64,000 nucleotides of DNA from Trichobilharzia szidati (Eukaryota; Platyhelminthes; Trematoda; Strigeidida; Schistosomatidae). Under the pieces are notes generated by a model. The model was not told the origin of the DNA. It made no database searches and was given only the letters and a program-made list of their open reading frames with translations. Shown piece after piece: positions 11,088 to 25,434 of the stretch (position 1 is its first letter; every line of letters begins with the position of its first letter). The stretch covers positions 30,291,204 to 30,355,203 of the forward strand of contig OX235273.1 in assembly GCA_944472155.2 (NCBI GenBank), in the 5' to 3' direction. The position numbers were made by a program, and so were the translations under genes.

Positions 11088-13532
11088 TAGTGACATTGAC
11101 GTTGGTCTATGTCATGAATTGCACACTACATATATGGTGGCAACTTCCTGGTGCAACAGCTACCACCAGGAATGCTTGACACATACATACTTGCCAAGAT
11201 TTCCGAAGTACATTGCTCCAAATCGGTTAAATATATTCAGCGATAATCGCACAAACCCAAATATTAACTCAGCCACCATTATCATTATTCATCCATCCAC
11301 CTCATTCGCAATGCGGCTTCAGGCAAATCATTAACAATATGGCAATAGGATGATTACTGTATTCCAAATTAAAATTCACCTATTTTTACCTTCAAACCTG
11401 CACTGACATTCCTTCAAAAAGACCAGAGAAGTTCTCGTGATGCTGCTTGTGAATATTTCAACTGCCGACTGGGTGATGAATTGCAAAGAATGCTTCCATT
11501 TTATTCACTGTATATCTCATATTACTTACTACTATTCAGTAATGTGGAAGTAGTTGGCAGAATAAGTGTAAATACACAGCAAATAAACAGTAATCTCTTA
11601 TAACTGCTGTATTTCGCAGAATGATTTCCACACTCAATCCACCATTGCCATTTTACACATCTACGTGAGCGTAAGATATCTGATTGTATTAGAATTATAT
11701 TTACAATGCATGGAGTCAATAACAACACTGTTCACTATCATGACCAGTTCGTAATTATGTGGAATCAAGTAAAAAAATTGTAACTATGTAAAATTAGGTA
11801 TTTAAATGCAATTGTACAGCTTTCGAAAATGAAATCACCGAAAAAATATCTCTGCTGAACTTCGCGTTCTCTTCTTTCTAAAGTTCTCATATTCACAAAG
11901 TGAGTTTTAGTTTCATACTGAGTATTATGAATAAGGATGCAAGATGTCGTGTATGAGGTACACCGACGATATACAACATATGCACATTAAACATTGAATG
12001 TGCCAGACACATTTTGGCAGTAGATTAGTGAATAAGATGAATGTTTTAAGCAAAGCTCACCCTCTCGCCATTACTAAAAGTAGGTTATTCATTTCAAACG
12101 TTATCGATATGCATGCAACACTCATTTCGAAGTCAAACAACTTTCCGAATGCATTGAATGGTGTTATATTCTGTGAAGTTTCGAGCTACGTAAAAAGAAT
12201 CTCATCTGGCGACCTCGGTTTATTCCTATAATCTACAATTCATTGACATTTATTCATACTGATTAGTTTCTTCCTGACTTCATGATCAATTAGCTTGTAG
12301 TCAATGGGGAGAGAGTTTGTGTTGCTTACTTCAAACTATTTTTCAGATGCTGTCTAATCTTAGCCAGGATCAAATGTGTGCTAAGAACCCAGAACTCGTC
12401 ATCTATTTTGCAGGTTCCAATTTCTTCATGTTTACCATGTCACTAGTTTTAATGTACTGAGTAAGGATAAAATAAATATCATCACAATTGTTTGTCAGCT
12501 TATTGTTGGCCTAAATATACGCCAAATAATGCACATTTGCACTCAGTATACTACTGATGAAATAATTAAATGCTTATAAGTAGAGTGCTAACGTATGGAA
12601 GGTTTTCTACTTGACATAGGTGAATTCCCAGGCAAGCATCAGTTATCTTACCAGTTAAGAATTAATGAGAACCCTAGATGCTTTGTATCTTCATTTACAT
12701 CCAATTTCCTTTAAGTGACTTAATTTGGAAAGGATCTCTGTGGGTGCTGAAACGACGTCATGACTGGTCTTGCTAACCGAATTGGATATACTCATACCGA
12801 TCTGATTGGACGGCATTGGAACAACGAGGTAGTGGGTGGTGGTACCTACCTAGATGGTTTGGTTGCACTTCACATAAATACCGCATTGCTTTTATACAAT
12901 CCAAATAGGTTTTAGGGACCAAAGAATCTGTATACCTTTCAGTTGTTATGGAACATACTACTTATTAATGTTGGCAGACTGAATAGCATAAATTAAGTAC
13001 TGCTGAGGATGCTGATGAGTTAGCCTTCACAACATATCAGACACAATCACTAAGCCTAAGAAATTCATGCACACGTAGATAAACGTAAATTTTATCTGGA
13101 TGGATCTCATCAGTCACAGCATTTTCCTTCCTTCCGCCTGTGTCTGTAAGAAGAAGAAATCGTTATTGCATTTCATTACATGAATATGTCGCTCCTCATT
13201 TTAAAGTTATACTAGAACAGGCTGTGTCAAATCAAGTCTTCTACGACTATCTAGTCATTTCCTATCCTATTGAATGAAATTCGATAATTTACATTGTCCA
13301 GTAGGATAATGCATTCTGTTAGTATGTTGAATACATTCACAACGGCTCTGATGAAAACCAACCAAAACACACTAAGAGAGTACTCTCTATTAAAAGAGTC
13401 AAGTAGTGAGAGTGTTTTAGTAAACTGTCACTGCATAGACAAATGTCGATTCCTTTCTGTCCCTCTGTCTCTTCCTCTCATCTGTTGACTTTTCATTCGT
13501 CTTTACCATTTCATTTTTTGAACTATTGTTGT
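11088..13532. other. Unassigned AT-rich sequence
   Basis: No recognisable exon, RNA gene or element. Confidence 0.45.
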
Positions 13533-13865
13533 ACTGTAATGACAGAAGACAAGGGGCAGGCAACAGATCGTTTACTGAGAAAGTCAAGATATATTTATAG
13601 ATTTTTTGTGCGGAGGGGCAGCTTCTTCTGATTAGTTGTTTTCTCGTCGGTTGTGACCGTTTCCCAGAAACTTAAGCCATATAAATACGAATCCTATTTG
13701 CACACGTTAAGTCTGCGGTGAGCTTCACAAGGTTAAGCTTTGCTATTGTTTTTCTCATGGCCCCGATTGGCGAAGTAACATTGACGTAAATTGCTGTCTC
13801 CAATTTTGGCTTACAGCCAGCTCTCATCACAGTACTACCTTTCCTCATTTGTTGATTTGTATGCA
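13533..13865. repeat. Dispersed repeat, copy A (family unknown)
   Basis: Diverged direct-orientation match to 27005-27345. Both begin with a gggc(a/c)aggcaacagatcgttta word. Both contain gacgtaaa followed by a gtct(c/t)c(c/t)aattttggct word, and both end at ccagctctca(t/c)cacagtag. Length is about 330 bp. No open frame is conserved between the copies, so I regard it as part of a non-coding mobile element. Confidence 0.6.
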
Positions 13866-16800
13866 TCAATACATACCTCGAATCTTCTACAAGATAAGTA
13901 ATTACCTCATCGTAGAAACAAATTATCAATTAGGTTGAACTGTTTGTCATAGAAGTTGGATAGGAGAAACCAGTTGACTTCTGAATTCATCTTCTCTCCG
14001 TAGGTAGTTAATATCTAACCGTGATGAAATTTAATCCCTTCAGTAACTTTAGTGACATACTCCACAAGGCTCTACATCGTTAGAATACGTGGTAGGGAAA
14101 TTTCAGAGACGGACGACAGCTGGTGCTTGCATGGACTAAACTCAAAAAGCAGGAGGATGTAACATTTATACTTGATCGGTTTGAAGGTTTTTTGGATCGA
14201 TATAACTAACAGAATCGAACGACACTGATTGTGACAAGTCACAGAGATGTTTCGATGTAATCACTCATCCATCCGCCAACATTTTACATTCCACATCTTT
14301 CATCTCATATACAGTGGGAATTTCATGAAATTATCAATAATATTGTTAAGTATGAAACCCACTCGTAGAGAAATATCTCCACGAAATGATGCATGAGGGG
14401 TATCTCTCGAGTTACTGCCTGGAAATTTTCATAAATTATTTCACAGGTTTTACTGATACATTTGAAATATTTTCACTGTGGATGAACTCCTATTGAGTAC
14501 GTCACCCGCTTTCAATAGCATTACAATGTGTCAATGAGCTAACACTAACAACTGAACAGAAAGTTCATACAGGCAACTTAGGCGAACATTTTGCACGCAT
14601 AGAAAACATACATTTGCAATAGAAGGAAACATCAACGAAACAGAGCCATAGACCTTCGCATAAGACCTTCGCACAGTACATATATGTGCGTGAAAGTATA
14701 CTTACAACGCCTGATCAACAGAATGAATTCTCTCATGTCATGAATAACTTTATTGGACATCAGACGACTAACGAAGGCATATTGTGTATCAAATCAAAGA
14801 ATCTTTGTAAAATACCTTAATTACCATAAAATCAACATGACTCCAGATTCGTGTACTGTAGAGTATTCAGTGCATCTACTAATCGATGAACGGAATGTCT
14901 GGCAGATATTTAGTGAAGATTGTTGATTTATGGAACAAGGAAAGCCAAGATTAAGTGCAGGAGGTTGGAATACGCTTCGTAATAAGTAGTGTGAATCCCC
15001 AATTGGAATATACTTACTTAAAAAGGGCCGACACCAACTTAAACGATTTTAGACCGATGATCATTGTTAGGTGACATTTGAGATACTTTAAATTGTGAAA
15101 ATTATAACACTGGAGTGAGCGAAATCTCAGACATTCGTATTTTCTCATCTCAGTGGCATGTGTGATTTATCAGAAAGTCAGATGGAGAGGAAGAGAGAAA
15201 TAAAATTCTCATAATATAATTTATGAAAGGAAACATTCACCAAATATACACAGAGTTACCACTGCACTGATCTCACTAAATATGAGTCAGATTCTTTAAA
15301 TACCTACTTCACAGAAGTAAGCCGACGTCCTGATGCATGGTCTCTGGTGATATCCCGTCTCCAATTGCTGAAGCCTCCTCCATGTTTGAGTATAAACACC
15401 ACGTTATTAAAAGTATTAGGTCTAATAATTACTAACTCTACCCATAGAAAAAATTATGTCACCCTCCGTTTGAAGCGATGGTATCCACTCCTAGTCACTA
15501 TCAACTAAAGTAACAAACTGGTTTAATACTGAACGCTTTTTCACAATGAACTAAATAGGCTTCATCCTGTATGTAGTGAAGTGTGCATGTAGAATGGAAA
15601 TTCCAATTTCATATTAGGCGCCAACAGCTGGATTTCAAAAGACTGTTTGTGACGGGCACAAGTCACAAACAACCAAAGAAATTGAGAAATCTACACTGGA
15701 CCACTGGATGATGTTTTGAGTGCAATCTATGACTCATAGTCATATGAAAGCATTCATGCGTCTCTGAGCTGTTTATAAAAGAAAACTGTCGTCTCCTTTC
15801 ACTATGAATTAATCGCACAGTAATTTTGATAGTCTAAACCGATGATAACTCCTTTCGAATATGGTAATCATCCCTTGTTCAAATTACTCACGTTTTTCTC
15901 CTTGAAATTTCGTTCGTTCTGAGAAATTTCTGTGGTTTGAGATATTCCAGGTCAAGTGGATACGTGAATTGGGGATAAAGTTGGCGTGTGTGTTTGTGAC
16001 TGTAAATACTGTCTTTCACTAATGTCTGTGTGTTACTGAAAAGTGTTTAAAAGAACTGGTGTTCGAGTTGTCACAGTGATTAGATCTCGTGTCTGCGATG
16101 CTCATTCCCAGGAAGAAAGTATTAATCTTTAGATATTCCCATTATTATTATTGTTATTATTATTAGAACAGGACATAAGCGAACAATACTGTTTTCAATT
16201 AGATTATCTTGAGACCATACTCTAATTTACATAGCTTTATATGTAAAACAGGTTAACCAACAGCAGACAGTGCACATGGTCTTGGGTCCATTTCCTGGCC
16301 GATGTACCCTTGATATCAATGATCAGCCTGCTCAGTTTTGGATGCCAATATCACATGCTAAAACACTGCATAGTTGTACGAAAAGACTGTGTAGAATCAA
16401 GATATAATTTTGAAAAATTATTAAGTCCCTACCTGAATTTATCAGTGTTATGATGATCGCTTCGCTTGTTATCCACTCAATCATATTTTTGAGTGATAAG
16501 TTTATCAATCACATCTGTATCATGTGTCTGTGACTTATGTGAAATTACGGAAAAAGCGCATCCACTTTCAATATCATCAAGGAAGCATTTAAGTCTGTGT
16601 TTATGACTCTCACCACCGCAAAGAGGGATAGCATTGAATAGTAAGGTATAACATTCACCAGCCATAAACGTGATGGTTGTTACCTAGACAACTGCGTATA
16701 TTTTGCAATAGATTCTTTAATTCTGTGCAAATAGTAGGGAAGACATAATGAAAATAAGTGGATAGTGGAGAAGAGCTCCGATCACATACGATTTTTGATG

Positions 16801-18754
16801 CGACAATATTACATTCAGTCATAAGAATGATGGTCATACAGGTGGATTGCAGTAGGTTTTCGGTGCAGTCATGATGATCTGATCCACGTCTAAATGGTCA
16901 AATGATTGAACCATCTATATCTCTGTGGAGTGAAATGAGAAAAAATGTACTTAATTTCGCTTTGGTTTGAACATCTAAGTAACTCTTTGAAGATTGGTAT
17001 GCACTAACATGCATTTTCAAATGGCTTTCAATATACCACCAGGTATTTTCTGAAGGGACAACGAAACTGTCTGACTATGTTTCACATCGAACAATATTCC
17101 GTCGAACGACACACCGTAAACTACTATTTTACCTGAAAATTCTGAAAAAATGGGTATATAAAACATGTCATTACTACTATTAAGTAAAGATACATTGATT
17201 TTAGAAAACACAGAGGAGATTTCAGTGAAGAAAATTCTTTTCCTTATTGACGAAATCATCTTCAGAGGTTGAACAACCGTATTCACATTAACTAAAATAT
17301 ATATAGCTGTATATTACAGCGTAATAAGACGGGTGGTGGCATAGTTGGTACACTTAATCAGAAGTGGTTTCTAAAGGTAAACATGAATCAACTAACAATC
17401 CACGACACAATCAAAGTAAGAGTTTGAAATTTGACAAGGTGGAAATTGTGATACATGAGAAGTAAGGTGGTTGATTGTCAAACTGACAAGTAGAAGTTAG
17501 GTGAGAAATAGTACCTCGTAAAATGTACACAGGGAAAATGTCAGAGCGATAGTAGTGAATTAGTCCATCAAAATATAGGTGAACAAGTACAAAGGAGTGA
17601 ATATCACGGTACTGTAAGAAACTCAACAAATCATTTCTGCATACAGAGCTCATAGTTATATTAACGAATCACTGGTGCCTCCACCATACACCTCTTGTGC
17701 CATGCAATCTTCTCTTGTAGATAATATAAAAAAACGAGGACTTAAATGGAGCTGAGTGGTCTTAGTTAACCAGGTACTCGAGAATCAAGTTGGTGTATGA
17801 CCTGCATTATCCTCTTGATAACCTTGCTGGATAATATTCAGAGATGCGTTTTACGGCCAAAACGACAAGCCGCACAGGAGCAACACTCATTTCTTCACAT
17901 ATCTATTAATCACTGACCGAATGCAAAATTGACTCGTAGTTCATTGAATATATGACGATTTCCCCACCGATTTGGCCACGTGTTTCGTGTGAATGTCAGC
18001 CGCTGTATCACATTCAAATGCAACTTCCATAAGTAATCACTCTTTCATCAACGTGTGGATTATTTCAGATTTCCGCTTTACTTTCATGTTTTTTTTATCG
18101 AAGAATCTCGTAGGTTATCCATTTTTATGCGATTATTATAGTTTGGAGAGAAGTAGGGTATTCAATCAATTTTTTTCGAAGATCACGTTAAGCTGATCAA
18201 GTGAAAAATATAGCAGGAAAACTGAGAAGCTTCACAGGAGGATCAAAAATTACCACATGTCTTTCGTTGTAAGGAAGTCGCTTTGAACTTACTACATCAA
18301 AATAACGAACACAATTTCCTAACTGGATACATTTTTTTGAACATAACACAATATTTCTACGTTCTACTTAAGCAAAGTTAGCTTGAGAGACTGAGAATTA
18401 ATCAAAAAAGGTGAGTGAATGCATTTCATCTAAGTCTGATTCATACAATTCAACATGACCTCCTTATAAATGAATATGATGCGTGCGAATATTTCTACTA
18501 CTTACTATTGATCAGTAGTATGAGCAATAATCAAGTTATACGGAACAAAATAGTTAGAGCGAACAACTGTGGTTTCAATAAATTCTTCTTCAGGTTCTAC
18601 AATTATAAATTGATAAATTTAAGCATACAATAGCCAGCCAGTAAAGGCAAATTAGAATCATATCAGAAAGTGCATCGTGGAACAAGTATAAGATGGGACG
18701 GAACAATAGTCAGTTATTGGTTTTGTAGGGATTTTGTTTGATTGCGTGGAGGAT
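13866..18754. other. Unassigned AT-rich sequence
   Basis: No supported genes. It contains an ATT/TTA microsatellite at about 16141-16168. A short A-box-like word tggcatagttgg occurs at 17338-17349, without a matching B box. Confidence 0.4.
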
Positions 18755-18830
18755 TTCATCATGAGCTGACATCAGTTAGAGAACCACTGGAAAACCTGGG
18801 AGTACTGGACAGGACGAAACAGCTGTTCAT
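18755..18830 (-). repeat. SINE fragment (Sm-alpha-like 3' half) with inverted hammerhead strand
   Basis: The plus-strand stretch from about 18765 to 18810 (gagaaccactggaaaacctg and flanks) matches the 3' half of the minus-strand SINE at 43.96-44.10 kb almost base for base. The adjacent word aggacgaaacagctg (18811-18825) contains the hammerhead GAAAC strand, but in the opposite orientation to that expected from the 44-kb copy. Only the 3' part is present. Confidence 0.6.
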
Positions 18831-21800
18831 TTAAATACCCTACGCTTATGCATATGTATAGAAAGATAGATATGTAGTAAATGCACATACAAACACACAT
18901 ACACATACATATAAGGATATGTGCACCTATACATGCCTTGATTCACATACAAGATGAAGTCACTGACACACTGAATTCTCTGCAGATTCACACTTTGAAT
19001 GAGGTTCAAACGATCCACATCTCCTTCCTTCTCTCTCTCTCCCGTTGTCCATTGCTGTCATGCCGATTCTGTTGCTCACTCGCTGTCGCTCGGACACACA
19101 CTGATTGACACTCACAGAATCATTGTAATTCTTATGTATTTTTTATTCTAACAGTTTAGTCTCGACATTGACCACTCTTGTAACTGTCAGAACATCTTTC
19201 ATTTATTTCATTTTCATATGCTATGCAAGATCGATTTGATGCATTTGTTTCCCACAGTACAATTTAGTTACAAAGAATAACTAATTGCATCTTCCTCAGA
19301 GCAAATCATTGAAAGCCTAATCATTACTGAGGGTCGTTGTGGATATTCCACCCAGGTTTAGGATGATTCATTTGTTTATAGGGGAAAAATAACTTGTTCC
19401 TACAAGATTACACAGCGTCAGAGGTGAGTTTAACGTCATGTGCATGAACAGCTTGTATGCCACCCATCACCTCGCTGAACTATGCAGTTACATGGGATTT
19501 GGAGCAATTTTCGATTCGGACAATACTATCCTACTGCTTGTGAAGAGGCTAGCACTATTTCAATGCATTCCAATCCGCAGAGAATTCGCCTAGGGGCGAA
19601 CATATGTGTATTATAGCACTGAGTATATAGATTCAAATTCATCTCCACACAGAAAGCCTGACCACCTTTCCGGTACTTCTGTGCCAACTTACAAAGATGT
19701 GATTCACTCTAACACCTCCTGCTTTTCTATTCAAATGTCCCTCAAGGTAAGTACAAACAAAAATATTTCATCACATCTCATTTCATTAGTATTCCCTGGA
19801 ATTTAAATAAGGCATGAAGTGTAATTTGTTCTTGTTTGCCAAAGGCCTAGAAGGGGTAAGCATCCTTCTCACTATAATATAGTGACTATAACTAAGTAAT
19901 CGTCAGTTTTAGGCGTATACATAACTGAATTGATTATGTGTAACATTGTATTATACAATAAAAAAACGGAAATAATCCCTAGTTCAAATGTTCTAGTACA
20001 ATAATACTTGAGTGAATCAAATGAACAGGACTTAGTTGATAAGAACAACATTTTTTCTGAATTCTCTTGCATAATCTTCAGAACTCAATACATTACGTTT
20101 TAGGTATATGTATATTCCAGTGATTAACTTTGTGAGTGACTTCTAATTACTAATGTATACGAGTAATGGATTGTTTCAATTTCTAACGTTTTGTGTTGGC
20201 TTTTCTATTCACCGTGTTTCGAGGATAAGTTAGCCTTCAGAGACATTCTAAATTAGGCATTGGATATTTGAACTAAAAAGAAGCCAAACGATTGTGATAC
20301 ACTCCCCTAGAAACAGCTAAACTTTTCGTCCACCAAACATCTTCCATCTTAATTGACCTACAATAATTAAGGGAGAATAGTCGAGAAGAAACAAGTCACC
20401 TAATGAAATCGGAATAATTTGAATCAAACTATGAACTATCGATTTTTGTCACACATTCAACGCCACAGATGTTGTAACATAATCTATTTTTGGAACCTCT
20501 GCACCTAATGTTCAGGTCCAATGAATCCCACTCAGTTACTCTCATCATGATATTCCATATTAGATACGTTTATTTGGAATATGAAGTGGCACCTTGCAAC
20601 ATGTGCTGACTGACTATGAATAGATGGTGCTACTGGAGAACGTGGCAGGTTGAAAACCTCTAGTGACGATCTGGATGTTTAAGTCAATATAGTTACTGTA
20701 ATCTAAACAGTGAATGGTCATTGAACCAGGTTTGACGGTTAGATTATGAGACGTGACTTAGGTATTATCGACAGCTCACAGATGTTGTTGTTTTCATTTC
20801 CAGTCTACATAGTTACAACTCACATCCGTATTATTGCATATCCCATATGTGTTAATGACCACAAGGAAAGTGAATCACTCATCTTCTCTTATATGAGAAC
20901 CAGACTCTACCGGCTAACCGTCCGGGTAAGTTATTAGTCTGTATTGACATTCACATCTCTTTCTTTCCCTTCTTTCCGTTATTCGATGTGCACGTGATTT
21001 GTCTAAATTATCCATGTTTCTAGTAATTTTCGATTTGTGGATTAAACCTACCCATGTAAATGCGAAAACAGTTCTACTAACTCATATCAGTTGTCTCAAT
21101 TACAATAAGCGGATATCGCCTTTTGTTCTCTAATACAGTGGAAATTGCTGAATTATATTGTCAAGGAATCATTGGCTATACACAATATCATACACATAGG
21201 AGATTGTTTCATGTATAAGACTAAATCCCTAGAACTATTTCCCTACATTTGCACGATACAAGAACCGATATAACATACCCATAAACTCCGTATGATAATT
21301 GTCAAGTAATCAGTCATATATCAACGAAATCTTCACAGATCCTGGAGAAGACTCAAGTTTGTAGAAACAGACATACAATTGAAAGCACGTTCAGGTGACC
21401 GTCTTTCATTAATGCTCATTGGTTTCTTCACAACTCCATAAAAACTCGACCGTCGTTCTGAGTATCACTCCTTAATAGTCTAAAAGTCAAATACTGTCAA
21501 TCTAGAGTGCAGTCTGGGAGTCGAGAGCAATTGGCTAAAATAAATCCTTTTACCCGTCTACCGCTTGGTATGTTTTGTCTATTCGTATACATTGTAAATA
21601 TGCGGTGAATAATAAATAAACAAATGCGAACCTCTGTGCACAGCGCACTGCAAGCCCGTTCTCCTACCAACTTTTGCACATTGTGGAATCTCTGTCTATT
21701 CATGAGAAAATCAAATGCTCATCATCAGCATACCAATCAATACCTGCGGATCATTCTTTCCTGGAATCTTCGATATATTCGTGTGGATATCCATCTGGTT

Positions 21801-22080
21801 TTATCTCCTCACTTCTTAAATGTAATGACTACATAAGTTGTGACCTGTCACATTCCTTCAAAGCCGAGGTTATAAGTGATGAATAAAAATCGAAGGATCG
21901 TTCATGAGAATGTTTTGTGAAGCTCCCAAATCACTCAGTAGTGTGTAATTCAAGCTGATGAGTAGTGGCTAAGAGTGAGTGATCACCTATAAACAATGAT
22001 CAGAGTGTGAGTCCAGCCTGTTAGACGTACGGAAACATACATTAAACCTGATGTAAACTGTGAAAAAACCAACAAAAAAT
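18831..22080. other. Unassigned AT-rich sequence
   Basis: No supported genes. The part at about 18840-19130 (ACA-rich, then CTCTCT-rich, then cgctgtcgctcggacacaca) resembles the reverse complement of about 23100-23400. Confidence 0.35.
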
Positions 22081-22715
22081 TAAACGAAAATCACACGGTC
22101 GGTGATTGATTGGTTAAAGAATGTAAACTGTATAGATAGATGTAAATAGCTGTTCGATCACTTGAAGAAAATACACGTTGGCTTCCGTGTCTCGTCTTGT
22201 GCTGTTCCAGTGGCAGTAGCAGTGGCAGTGGCAGTGATAGTCGTAGTCATAGTTGTAGTTATAATGGTAGTGATTTATTAATATTATGTGATTGACATGC
22301 TCAACCTTGTCATCATTAGCACATTACCGTTGAAAGAAATATGAAAACCAACACTGTGATTTCTATTTTTATAGTTACACTTATTATAGTAGTAGTATTA
22401 ATATTATCGTTATTACTGTTGTTATTATTATTATGATTACACTTTTGCTTAGTAATCTTATGATTAATTACATCTTGCTTGTTGCTTGTAATCCTCAACA
22501 GTTGGTTGACTGATTGGTCTACTCAGTCTGCAGTGACGGCATGGTGACAGTGCTAGTGGTCACTGTGAGTAGTGAGATGATGGTGATGACAGTGCAGTGT
22601 AGTGTAGTGCAGGATAGTGTAGTGCAGTGGTGTGCATCTTTTCGAGGACATTTGAATTTGGGGAGAAGGACGAAATGGTGTGTATCCAGCTATCCGGCCA
22701 GCCAGCCAGCCAGTC
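22081..22715 (+). repeat. 0.6-kb repeat unit, copy 1
   Basis: The unit starts taaacgaaaatcacacggtc and runs through the gtgatttctatttttatagt stretch, a (TTA)-rich block, tcagtctgcagtgacggcat and a gtgtgcatcttttcgaggac block. It is present again at 27.54-28.09 kb in the same orientation and at 28.12-28.69 kb inverted. Internal differences are concentrated in GTA/GTG-rich microsatellites. Short open frames inside are compositional and I do not regard them as genes. Confidence 0.85.
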
Positions 22716-24790
22716 AGCCTAGGTGAGATTGACATGACAGAGATTAGAATGTCTGCGTGTGTGAGAGAGGGATAGAGGGGCGGCGGAGGGAGGGATGTAT
22801 GTTGCTAGATAGTTTTGAGGTGAGGTGATCGAAGCGATTCATGGTTAAGTGTTTGTGGCGATTTCACTCGTCGTCTGTGCTTCGTTGTATGCATATGAGC
22901 ATTTGTGAGAAAGAGAGATGTTTTTTGTATCGCTTGCGTGGTGTAGAGCTGAGCTGAGCAGAGGAGAGCATAGTAGATTAGATCTGACGTCTTTTTCATA
23001 GCTAGCTAGCTGTCTTCAAGTGGTGCGTGCGTGTGTGCGTGCTCGTGTCCATGTGTCTATCTTATGCCTGTTTAAAATATCTGTTGACGTGAAGCAGCAG
23101 CAGCAGCAAGGAGATTGATTGACTAGTGTCAGTCAGTCAGTGTGTGTCTGAGCGACAGCGAGCGTGCCAGCGAGCCAGTGATGCAAAACGAGAGACAGAT
23201 AGTGAGAGAGAGAGAGAGATAGAGGACACGGAGATAGAGTGAGAGAGGAAGATGTGGCTTGTTTCAATGTCAATCACTGAAAGTGTAAGCGTGCAGAGAA
23301 TTCAGTGCCAGTGTCAGTGAGTGACTTCTTCTTGTATGCTAGTCAATCTACGTGTGCATACATGTACATTTGTTGTATTATATCTAGCTATCTACATATA
23401 AATATGCAAAAGTGTGGGGTATTTAAATAAACAAGATATTCTCTCCTATTTTGTAGTCAGCAGATCTGTAGTAGAAACTTGTGAAGTAGGTAAGTAAGTA
23501 AAAGTAAGTAAGTAAGTGAGTTCTAGCCACATTTTGTTTTACACGCAGGATGACAAGACACACACACAGACACACGCATGAAGACGAATAAGAAGAAAGA
23601 TTGTATGTAGTAGAGATTGAATTAGTCGTGTGGAACACCGAAATACGATCAGTCTCCATACACATTCATTCATTCATTCATTCATTGAATGATGCAATCG
23701 TCATTATCAGCATCATCATGAGTTAGCAGCGGACTTAGTAATAATGCATTAATTCATTAAATAATTGACAAAAGTACAATTAGACATTTCCTCCTCAATG
23801 AGACGAAGAAAATGAGAGAGGAGAGCAAAACAAACAAGAATGATGGGTAGGGTGTTTACGTGAACATCACTCACTGAAGACATATTCTTCAAGTGAACAA
23901 GCACCTACACAATTCACGTAATGATTACTCATCAGCGAAATAAGTGCTCAACTAAAAGTCTACACATTTCATTACGTGATTATTTGCATAATCACTTGCT
24001 TGCATGCATGCATACTCGCTTGCTCGCTTGATTACTTAATTTCTTTCTTCCTTTCTCACTTACTTATTTACTTACTTACTTACTTACCTAGTTGATTGAT
24101 TAATTAACTATTTAGTTAATTAATTACTTAATTATTTACCTGCTTACTTGATTGCTGACTGACTGACTGTCTTACTATCGTGGATGGATGCTGGTTTGTT
24201 TGCCTGAATATCTGAATCAGATTTCCGTATGCTTTAAAATTCACTCGACAGAGATTCATGCCTCAATTCAACTGGCAGAAATTAACACGCCACAACATTC
24301 ACTGCCTGCCTAACTGACCAACTGTCTCCATGACTCACTCACTCACTCGCTTCCTTACCTAATCGCTTCCTTACCTATCGCTTACTCACTCGCTCACTGT
24401 CTCATTGACTGACTGCCTGACTGACTGACTAAATAACCAGCCAACGAAGCAACGAAGTATCTGGTTGAAACAACACACAGGAATTTACACAACATGGCTG
24501 AATGCTGATTTCCGTGAGTGGGAGGCGAAGGGAGGGGAATGCAGGTGAGAATTATGGCTTCGCTGATAGACAGACAAGCGCTGATTCACAGACAACTAAC
24601 TCAGAAGAACAAGTCTGAAAGGTGTGATTTGGATAATGCAAGTGTATTTATTATTAGAAAGTTGTATAGACGAGGTTTAAAAGTACACATTGGTCGCCGT
24701 CTTCAAATCAATGATGACAGCGTTTTCTTCACGTTGGAAAGCTTGCATGAGTAATGAGGTGTTCTATTTAATTAATTATTGTCTCCTGAT

Positions 24791-25388
24791 TTAATGTTTA
24801 ATGTCTTCGGCAGCCTTTACAGCAGCCTCCTGGACAATTTCCACCTCGGCATCCACGGCATCCACAACACCCTCCACGGCATTTAGGGCATCCACCAGGA
24901 CAGCCAGGACAACCACTGTTTGCTGCTGCCGCTGCCCTGCTGCTGGTTCTGGAACTGGACCTGCAATAACTGAAATCACAAAACAACAAAACACTACAAT
25001 TAAATATTCATTCACTCATTAACTCATTCAATACTCATTCATTCATTGTTTCATCAATCAATTAACTAATTAATTATGTCATTTCTACTCAGTGAATGTG
25101 TTATTTGTCTGTCTGTCTGTCTGCCCAACTGTCTATCTGCATTGTATATAGCTTCTCGTATGTGAACTAGTGATCCTCACCATGATCATGATCATGATGA
25201 TGGTGATGATCAGGAGTGGGAAGGGGTAGGAGGATGAGGAGGCGCGGGAACAAGACTTACCTCCCATTTCGAATTCCAGTGATGCAACGAGTACAACTAA
25301 GACGAGCTGAAATGAAAATGCCCATCAGGAAGGAAGGCATGCAATGTTATACAACCAGAGTATTCCAACATACAGTGAATATCTGCAT
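24791..25388 (-). CDS. Small secreted Gly/Cys-rich protein gene, three exons (reading-frame conflict)
   Basis: Model on the minus strand: exon 1 at 25374-25388 encodes MQIFT (context acgacaATG) and ends at a GTATGT donor. A 67-bp intron follows, ending ttttcatttcag. Exon 2 at 25261-25306 (46 nt) continues LVLVVLVASLEFEMG and ends at a GTAAGT donor. Intron 2 ends tgatttcag at 24970, and the last exon runs from 24969. Exons 1-2 make a typical signal peptide. The last exon, in the frame ending at 24798, reads NSGCPGCPGGCPKCRG and then GCCGCRGCRGGNCPGGCCKG, with 13 cysteines. Synonymous third-base variation (TGT/TGC, GGA/GGC/GGT/GGG, CCT/CCA, CGT/CGA) argues that this frame is used. Splicing at 24969 or 24960, however, carries the signal frame into a different, Val/Ala-rich frame ending at 24791. 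In-phase acceptors exist inside the GCAGCAG run. The product is unidentified; eggshell-like, metal-binding or other secreted structural roles are only guesses. Confidence 0.5.
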
Positions 25389-25434
25389 TGTCGTTTACTG
25401 TCAACTTGAAGCTACCTACTCACATACACCGTGC

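Noticed and set aside
17330..17420. tRNA-like A box gtggcatagttgg
   Set aside because: No B box at the expected distance and no tRNA fold.
18840..19130. Inverted similarity to 23100-23400 (cgctgtcgctc and CTCTCT tracts)
   Set aside because: Mostly simple-sequence tracts; the unique matching part is too short to claim a duplicated element.
24791..25015. A continuous 74-codon frame starting MNEYLIVVFCC as an intronless secreted protein
   Set aside because: Its first part overlaps the strong intron acceptor ending at 24970. The upstream TATA box, signal exons and donor GTAAGT make a spliced model more likely.
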